From contig JACPTQ010000053.1 in the NCBI GenBank assembly GCA_016192705.1, forward strand, positions 62,001-126,000: DNA of 64,000 nucleotides. The letters are read 5' to 3'. Under the pieces are notes generated by a model. That model saw only the letters and a program-made list of their open reading frames with translations, ran no database searches and was not told the origin of the DNA. Shown in pieces: positions 58,615 to 64,000 of this stretch. This DNA is from Deltaproteobacteria bacterium. Its GTDB lineage: Bacteria > Myxococcota > JACPTQ01. Position numbers and translations under genes: made by a program. Every line of letters begins with the position of its first letter. The stretch's first letter is position 1.

Positions 58615-59712
58615 TCACACGACGACGTGAATCGCAGCGGCCTTGATCGCGGCGACGACGTCGGCGCCCACGACAACACCGAGAGCTTGAACAGACTCAG
58701 CGGTCAGCGCGGCGACGATCGACGGTCCACCGTCGGCGACCGCAATCGCAACAAACGTAACGCCGCCTTGGCCCGCGGCGACCGAGGTCACGCGCGCGGG
58801 AAATCGGTTGCGAATGCTCCCGTGAATCTCATCGACGCTTTTCGCGAGCACAACCGACTCCCCACGAAAACACGCGGCGACGTCCTCTGAAGCGGGTCGC
58901 TTGCCAACACAGTCCAAAACGACGCCCGCTGCGATCTCGACGCGTTCGTGTCCCGCATGGGGTTCAAGGAGGCGCCCGTCGACGATGTTCTCGAAGCCGG
59001 CCCAACGAGCCGCTGCGCGCGTGTGTGGGTGCTCAAGGAGCCTCGCGGGATCGCCTTCCTGTGCGATCTGCCCAGCTTCAAGCACCACAATTCGCGTCGC
59101 GATCGCCGCTGCCTCGGCGCGGTCGTGCGTCACGAAAACAACGGTCGCACCTAATCCGCCTAACATCGCAGCGAATTCTCGGACAAGACCAACACGCGTT
59201 GGTTCGTCCAATCGCGCGAACGGCTCATCGAGAAAAAGGATTTCGGGACGCGTCGCAAACGCCCGCGCGAGACTCACGCGCGCCGCCTCACCCGCAGAAA
59301 GGGTTGATGCTGATTGGCGAAGCGGAACGCGGAGGCCCGCCGTCTCAACGGCCGTCGCGACTCGTGCGCGCCTTTCCCGCATCGACACGCTGCGAAACGC
59401 AAGTGGGAGCGCGATGTTCCGCTCGACGCTCGCGTCGATGAGATTCGGCGTCGTTGCGACATACGCCATTCGTCGGCGCGCCGCGACGCGTTCACTTTCG
59501 GATGCCGCCACCTTTTCGCCCACACGAACGACGCCGAACGTTGGCGACGCAACCAGCGCGAGGACTTCGAGCAGTGTCGTTTTCCCAGCGCCGTTGCCGC
59601 CGACGATGGCGACCCGTTCGCCGCGCGCAACGTCGAATCGCCCGACGTCGAGAATGCGTCGCCCCGCACGTTCCACCAGAACTCCTTCCGCGGAAATGAC
59701 CGTGTCGCTCAC
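58615..59712 (-). CDS. Tungstate/molybdate-type ABC transporter ATP-binding protein
   Basis: The 365-residue ATPase has Walker A 'GGNGAGKTTLLE', signature 'LSAGEAARVSLARA', Walker B 'EILFLDEPFARLD' and H-loop 'VFVTHDRAEA'. The C-terminal 120 residues carry a Mop/TOBE-like oxyanion-binding domain ('RNRFPARVTSVAAGQGGVTF', 'ADVVAAIKAAAIHVVV'), as in ModC. The Mop domain probably senses intracellular tungstate or molybdate. The ATG overlaps the stop of the binding-protein/permease fusion by 4 bp, and the two genes make a complete importer. Confidence 0.92.
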   Translation of the reverse strand: MSDTVISAEGVLVERAGRRILDVGRFDVARGERVAIVGGNGAGKTTLLEVLALVASPTFGVVRVGEKVAASESERVAARRRMAYVATTPNLIDASVERNIALPLAFRSVSMRERRARVATAVETAGLRVPLRQSASTLSAGEAARVSLARAFATRPEILFLDEPFARLDEPTRVGLVREFAAMLGGLGATVVFVTHDRAEAAAIATRIVVLEAGQIAQEGDPARLLEHPHTRAAARWAGFENIVDGRLLEPHAGHERVEIAAGVVLDCVGKRPASEDVAACFRGESVVLAKSVDEIHGSIRNRFPARVTSVAAGQGGVTFVAIAVADGGPSIVAALTAESVQALGVVVGADVVAAIKAAAIHVVV

Positions 59713-61256
59713 GCGTGCTCCCGTTTTGGCGAAAGAAGCGCAGCGACGAAACTCACGATGAGCGCGAACACCAAAAGAACAATCCCGAGCGCTATCGCCA
59801 CATCGAAATCGCCGCGCCCCATCTCCATGACCGTCGCGGTGGTGAGGATGCGGGTTTCGCCGAGAATGTTGCCACCAACGATGATCGACGCGCCAACTTC
59901 AGTCAGGGCACGCGCGAGCGCTGCAAACACCGCGACGATGAGCGCCCGACGTGCCTCGAAAACAAGCGTCGCAAAGAGTTGCGCGCGCGTTGCCCCGAGC
60001 GCGACGATTTGACGCGCGAGCGCGCCCGGCACCGCATCAATGGCGGTTGTCGCGAGCGTCGCCGCTATTGGGAATGCAAGCATCGCCTGCGCGAGCACCA
60101 TCGCCCCGGGTGTATAGAGAAGGTCGGCACCGCCGAGCGGCCCGGTTCGCCAAAACAAAACGCCGATGACGAGCCCCGCAACGACCGGTGGCACCGCCAT
60201 CCCCGCGCGCAAGACCGCCCGCACGAGCCCATTCATCCGCCCGCGCCCGCGCGCAAGCGCAATCCCAACTGGAATTCCCGCGAGCACCGCGAACAACGTC
60301 GCGAGGAGCGCGACCTTCACCGTAAGCGCGATGATTCGCCACACCTCGCGGTCGCCCGAAAAAATGAGCGCGAACGCCTTCGCCGCGCCCTCCCAAATCA
60401 GCGCAAACCCCGTCGCTCCCGGGTCGCCGATTTCCGCACCGGCACCCGCGCCTGCGCCCGCATCCGCGCCCGCGTTCTTAAAGAGTGGCTTTCCAAATTT
60501 GTCTGCGCCAAAGCCAGCAATGATCCCCTGGACCTCTGACGACGTAACAAAATCGGCGAACGCTCGCGCGCCCTCCGCGTTCACCGCCTTATGCCGCGCG
60601 GGATTCACACGGATCACGTGGTAGACATTCAAGAGAAGCGGATCGCCCAGAACGAGCACGTCGAGCGCGAGATGCTTCACATGCGCGATAAACGTCGACG
60701 AATCGGTGAGCGTGTACGCCGCGCGCTGCGATGCAATCGCGAGCGTCTTTCCCATTCCGCTTCCCGTCTCGACATACGCCGCGCCGCGCTCCGGCATAGC
60801 CCCCACGCGCTTCCAAAGGTCTTGCTCAAGCACGTGCGTTCCCGACCGATCGCCGCGCGAAACAAACACCGCGCCCTTTTTTGAAATCGCCGCGAACGCC
60901 TCCACCGGGCCCTTCCCGCGCACCGCCGCCGGATCGGCCTTCGGCCCCACGATCCAAAACTCGTTCGCCATCACGAGCTGCCGATCAACGCCAAACCCCG
61001 CCGCAACGAACTCGTTCTCGAGTTTCGGCGCATGCGCGATGAGCACATCCGCTTCGCCCCGTCGCCCAAGCGCGAGCGCCTGCCCCGTCCCAACGGCGAT
61101 TGGCTTCAGCCGCCGCCCCGTCCGCTGCTCGAAAAGCGGCCCCAGCACGTCGAGAAGCCCCGTGTCCCCGACACTCGTCGTCGTCGATAGGATGACCGGC
61201 GCCGCATTCGACGCCGCCACCGCCAGAGTCACCGACATCGCGATCGCCGCGCTCAT
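59709..61256 (-). CDS. Fused tungstate-type binding protein and ABC permease (TupA-TupB-like)
   Basis: The 515-residue protein joins two normally separate subunits. Residues 1-270 are a TupA-like binding protein: signal or anchor 'AIAMSVTLAVAASNAAP', oxyanion motif 'ILSTTTSVGDTGLLD', 'VSRGDRSGTHVLEQDLW' and 'FADFVTSSEVQGIIAGFG'. Residues 285-515 are a TupB/ModB-type permease of five helices with the ATPase-contact loop 'IVALGATRAQLFATLVFEAR'. The linker 'AGADAGAGAGAGA' is coded by a hexamer tract. If the N-terminal helix is uncleaved, the binding domain is tethered to its channel outside the membrane. It probably imports tungstate or molybdate for the cofactor made by MoaD/MoaE. Confidence 0.9.
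   Translation of the reverse strand: MSAAIAMSVTLAVAASNAAPVILSTTTSVGDTGLLDVLGPLFEQRTGRRLKPIAVGTGQALALGRRGEADVLIAHAPKLENEFVAAGFGVDRQLVMANEFWIVGPKADPAAVRGKGPVEAFAAISKKGAVFVSRGDRSGTHVLEQDLWKRVGAMPERGAAYVETGSGMGKTLAIASQRAAYTLTDSSTFIAHVKHLALDVLVLGDPLLLNVYHVIRVNPARHKAVNAEGARAFADFVTSSEVQGIIAGFGADKFGKPLFKNAGADAGAGAGAGAEIGDPGATGFALIWEGAAKAFALIFSGDREVWRIIALTVKVALLATLFAVLAGIPVGIALARGRGRMNGLVRAVLRAGMAVPPVVAGLVIGVLFWRTGPLGGADLLYTPGAMVLAQAMLAFPIAATLATTAIDAVPGALARQIVALGATRAQLFATLVFEARRALIVAVFAALARALTEVGASIIVGGNILGETRILTTATVMEMGRGDFDVAIALGIVLLVFALIVSFVAALLSPKREHA
60430..60479 (-). repeat. GCnnCC hexamer tract coding the TupA-TupB linker
   Basis: About eight degenerate hexamers lie exactly between the binding-protein and permease parts of the fusion gene. 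This fits fusion by repeat expansion across a former gene junction. Confidence 0.55.
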
Positions 61257-61427
61257 CCGCGCTCACTCATAACGCGCCCGAGACGCAGGGTTCAACTTCG
61301 CAACGCCGCGGTTCGTGTCCGCGCCGCATCGCGCTGCGACGCGCCGTGTCGCAATTTGGGCACCGCTCCCGGGACGTCCGTTGATCGATGCTCGATCCTC
61401 GCTTCTACTTCGACCGTCGTGCCAGAC

Positions 61428-62822
61428 ATGCCGCCCATTCCGTGCCCGACCGCAGCCCGCCGCGCCCCGCGCGCACCGGGCCCGCGAGGCAACTGGCTCC
61501 TCGGCAGCCTCTTCCCGTTTCGCAAGAACCCCGTCCGCTTTCTCGTCGACCTCCACGCCGCGTCCGGCGACGTCGCGCGCTTTCGCATCGGCCCGCAAAC
61601 CGTCCACGTCGTTTCGCACCCGCGCGACCTACGCCACGTCCTCCAAGACCACGCGAAAGACTACACGCGCACCACGCACGGCTACGCCCTCCTCCGCGTC
61701 TTTCTTGGCAACGGCCTCCTCACGAGCGACGGCGAAGGCTGGCGCCGCAAGCGCCGCCTCGCGCAACCGTCATTCCACCGCGACGCCCTGGCTAGTTTTT
61801 TGAGACTCATGGCGCGCGCGGCAAACGATCTTTGCGACACGTGGGCAACTGCCACGGCACGTGGCGAGACGATCGACGCCTCGGCTGCGATGGTCCGCAT
61901 CACGCTCCGCGTCGCAAGCGAAGCACTCCTCAGCACCGACTTGACCGAAGCGTCGTCCGAAATTGGGAGCGCCCTCACCACCTGCTTCGCCGAAGTCGCC
62001 CGCCGCTTCACCGGCATCGATTGGCCCCTTGCCGTGCCGACTGCGCGCAATCGACGCTACCGCCGCGCCATCGCGACGCTCAACGCCCTCGTGACCACTC
62101 TCGTCGCCGAACGCCGCCGCTCGCCCGACACGCGCCCCGATCTCCTCAGCATGCTCATCGCAGCGCGTGACACCGACACCGGCGATGCGCTCTCGAACGC
62201 CGAAATCGTCGACGAGGTCAAAACGATTCTCCTCGCCGGCCACGAGACGACTGCGCACGCCCTCGCCTGGGCGTTTTACGTGGTCGCTCGACACCCCGAA
62301 GTCTGGACAACGCTGCACGCCGAAGCCACGTCGGCTCTCGGTTCCGCGTCGCCTCACAACATCGACCTTGCTCACCTCGCCGCCTTGCCCTTCGCGCGCG
62401 CAACCCTCGAAGAGACGATGCGACTCTATCCGCCGATTTGGGCAACCGAACGCCGCGCCGAAGCGGACGACGTCATCGGCGGCTTCCACATTCCGCGCGG
62501 AAGCAACGTCATCGTGAGTCCTTACGTCACGCATCGCCACGCGGAATTCTGGCCCGACGCCACGCGCTTCGATCCCGCGCGCTTTCTCGCACCCGCGAAA
62601 GCGACGATCGATCGGTTCGCCTATCTTCCTTTCAGCAGTGGCCCGCACCAGTGCATCGGCAACAGCTTCGCACTCATGGAAGCGACGACAATCCTCGCAA
62701 GCGTGGCCGCGCGTTTTCGCTGGCGCCTCGTCCCCGACGCCGAAATCCCGCCGGTCGCCGTCGTGACGCTTCGCCCGCGCCGGCCGATTCAGCTCGCGCT
62801 TGCCGCCGCGCACGTATCGTAG
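61428..62822 (+). CDS. Cytochrome P450
   Basis: The 464-residue heme monooxygenase shows the C-helix 'GEGWRRKRRLAQPSFH', I-helix oxygen motif 'LLAGHETTAHALAW', ExxR in 'LEETMRLYPPIW' and the heme-ligand loop 'FSSGPHQCIGNSFA' with axial Cys. The family pattern resembles the CYP4/CYP102-like bacterial type acting on hydrophobic chains. The substrate is unknown, and no ferredoxin or reductase gene lies nearby. ATG 61428 is preferred because the conserved 'PGPRGNWLLGSLFPF' follows closely; a TTG at 61356 would extend the N-terminus by 24 residues. It is divergent from the tungstate importer. Confidence 0.95.
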   Translation: MPPIPCPTAARRAPRAPGPRGNWLLGSLFPFRKNPVRFLVDLHAASGDVARFRIGPQTVHVVSHPRDLRHVLQDHAKDYTRTTHGYALLRVFLGNGLLTSDGEGWRRKRRLAQPSFHRDALASFLRLMARAANDLCDTWATATARGETIDASAAMVRITLRVASEALLSTDLTEASSEIGSALTTCFAEVARRFTGIDWPLAVPTARNRRYRRAIATLNALVTTLVAERRRSPDTRPDLLSMLIAARDTDTGDALSNAEIVDEVKTILLAGHETTAHALAWAFYVVARHPEVWTTLHAEATSALGSASPHNIDLAHLAALPFARATLEETMRLYPPIWATERRAEADDVIGGFHIPRGSNVIVSPYVTHRHAEFWPDATRFDPARFLAPAKATIDRFAYLPFSSGPHQCIGNSFALMEATTILASVAARFRWRLVPDAEIPPVAVVTLRPRRPIQLALAAAHVS

Positions 62823-62836
62823 TGGATTCCGCGCCG

Positions 62837-64000
62837 TTACTCGCCAAACGCGATCGCGCCGATGTCGATGACTTCCTGTTTGTTTTCGAGGCGCATCGTG
62901 ATCGATTTGCGTTTTTCGTTCTTGCGGCCGAAGTTCGTGATGACCGTCGCCTGAATCGTCGTGCCGCCCGTGAGCGTCACCTGGTTCGACCCGTAGTAGT
63001 TCACTTGGATCTTGTACGTGCCGGGCATTGCGCGACGCACGGTGTACTCCTCGGGGCCGTATCCCTGTGTTAAGTCATGCGACATGCGCCCGCCAATCGT
63101 CGTTCGGTTGTGACTGTAGTCGCACTTTTCGTTCGACGGCTCAGTGACCCACAAGTCCATGTCGGTTAAGTCGGTGTGCCACGTGAGCAAGATGCGCACG
63201 TCGGCGTCGAGGTTCTTAACGAGTCGCTCGTCGAGCGGATTCCGAACGTCGATCTCCGCGCGCGTCGCCGCAACGAGAATCGCGTTCGCCTCGCTCACGG
63301 CGATCGTCTCAATCTCCGGGAATCGCCCGTCCCACTCGCGGACGACGACATCATTCAAAAGCGCAAGCGCCCGATTCGCGTCGGTCCGCCGTTCGGCCAC
63401 GTCGCGCTTCTTATCGCCCGCGCGTTTCGCAAGCACCAGCGCCAAGTCGCGGTAGCTCTGCGGCTCCTCGGGACGCATCGCCAAAACCTGCGTGAACAAG
63501 TCGATCGCAAGCGCCGCGGCGCCGATCTGCTCGGCCTTGTGCGCGATGATGCGAAGGAGGAGCGGGTTCTCGAGTTTCAACTCCGCGATGTTCGTGAGGA
63601 CGCGAAGCCCGAGCCGACGGTCTTTGCGCACAAAAAAGAACTCCGCGCAATCGAGATAGAACGCCGGGCTCGCGACGTACTTCTCACGCTCGCGCAAGTA
63701 AACGTCGTACGCGTCGCCCTTCTCGGCCGCTTTCATCGCCTTCAAATACGGGGTCTCGGGGTCCCACGCTTTAACCGTGATGTCGGCCTTCGCGCGCGCA
63801 CCGCCACGCCCCGCGGCGTCCTTGTCCTTTTGATCTTCCAACTTTGCTTCGACGCGCTCGTCCCTACGTGGCGGTCGCGCCACAACGCTCGGCGCCGGCC
63901 GCGCCGAATCAAACACCGCGCTTCCCCCTCGCCCACGCGCCCCCATGATCGCCATCGCCGCCTCGCCCTTTTTCTTCTCCGCGTCCCGATACCGAAAGTT
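62837..64000 (-). CDS. DUF2135-like protein with TPR-like repeats, 5' partial
   Basis: The frame stays open to the window edge, so the N-terminus is missing. After a low-complexity Arg/Gly/Ala stretch come helical TPR-like repeats ('VYLREREKYVASPAFYLDCA', 'AIDLFTQVLAMRPEEPQSYR'). The C-terminal domain reads 'ILLTWHTDLTDMDLWVTEPS', 'YTVRRAMPGTYKIQVNYYGS' and 'KSITMRLENKQEVIDIGAI'. This fits DUF2135 (YfaP-like), often found at the end of VIT/VWA proteins in related bacteria. An upstream VIT/VWA part is likely but not visible here. Confidence 0.8.
   Translation of the reverse strand, partial: NFRYRDAEKKKGEAAMAIMGARGRGGSAVFDSARPAPSVVARPPRRDERVEAKLEDQKDKDAAGRGGARAKADITVKAWDPETPYLKAMKAAEKGDAYDVYLREREKYVASPAFYLDCAEFFFVRKDRRLGLRVLTNIAELKLENPLLLRIIAHKAEQIGAAALAIDLFTQVLAMRPEEPQSYRDLALVLAKRAGDKKRDVAERRTDANRALALLNDVVVREWDGRFPEIETIAVSEANAILVAATRAEIDVRNPLDERLVKNLDADVRILLTWHTDLTDMDLWVTEPSNEKCDYSHNRTTIGGRMSHDLTQGYGPEEYTVRRAMPGTYKIQVNYYGSNQVTLTGGTTIQATVITNFGRKNEKRKSITMRLENKQEVIDIGAIAFGE

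Overview
The window is GC-rich chromosomal DNA, very probably from an uncultured Myxococcota-like (deltaproteobacterial) organism. This is inferred from the mix of genes: many lipoproteins with IPT/TIG, VCBS, RCC1 and Asp-Ala-Gly-rich linkers, ECF sigma/anti-sigma pairs, GatCAB, PilO/PilP-like proteins and RND pumps. No rRNA, tRNA, CRISPR array or intact transposase was found. Coding density is high, and 1-4 bp start/stop overlaps are common. Start codons often lie only 6-7 bp below a good -10 box, so leaderless transcription looks frequent.

Layout. 1-9.4 kb: a truncated PQQ-propeller protein, a PIN/RHH toxin-antitoxin pair, queC, a large IPT/VCBS lipoprotein and gatC-gatA-gatB, all but the first on the minus strand. 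9.4-14.5 kb: an ArsR-type regulator with two matching operators and an SDR gene, a TPP-enzyme/SDR pair, and an EamA permease. 14.5-20.8 kb: a cNMP-binding protein, glutamate dehydrogenase, a PHP protein with an RGG-rich tail, a staphylococcal-nuclease-like lipoprotein and a membrane-anchored subtilase.

20.8-35.8 kb is the most dynamic region. An ECF sigma/anti-sigma cassette occurs twice as a direct repeat (20898 and 28985) with the same upstream promoter motif. Copy B leads an intact tripartite RND efflux operon. Copy A keeps only about 30 bp of the pump gene, followed by an unknown gene and a truncated heavy-metal RND gene. Between the copies lies an accessory island (about 24.5-28.5 kb) of visibly less GC-rich DNA: a HEPN-like gene, a divergent small winged-helix-like gene that looks leaderless, a coiled-coil PD-(D/E)XK nuclease, and a RadA-like ATPase overlapping the nuclease gene by 4 bp. 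I consider this the best candidate for an undescribed defence or DNA-processing system. A decayed 21-bp/heptad repeat lies between the island and copy B.

35.8-49.2 kb: a TfoX-N protein with a class A PBP, a second PIN/antitoxin pair, an RDD/SpoIIM-like/TlpA-like/GT-C-like operon, an RCC1 lipoprotein, and a HEAT-repeat protein that seems to start at ATC. 49.2-53.2 kb is one minus-strand operon, moaD-moaE-AAA+ ATPase-PilO/PilP-like lipoprotein-HEAT protein. 53.3-58.5 kb holds an IPT/CBM9-like lipoprotein, a predicted zinc phospholipase C/P1-nuclease-like exported enzyme and a barrel-like lipoprotein. 58.6-64 kb: a tungstate/molybdate-type ABC importer whose binding protein and permease are fused, a cytochrome P450, and the C-terminus of a DUF2135-like protein. 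Importer and moaD/moaE together point to molybdenum or tungsten cofactor use.

Degenerate GCnnCC hexamer tracts, GTGCTC/CGTCGT tracts and a CTCTGTG-type tract recur at gene edges and domain junctions, where they appear to have supplied linkers, C-terminal tails and signal peptides. All functions come from reading motifs by eye; no database search was run.
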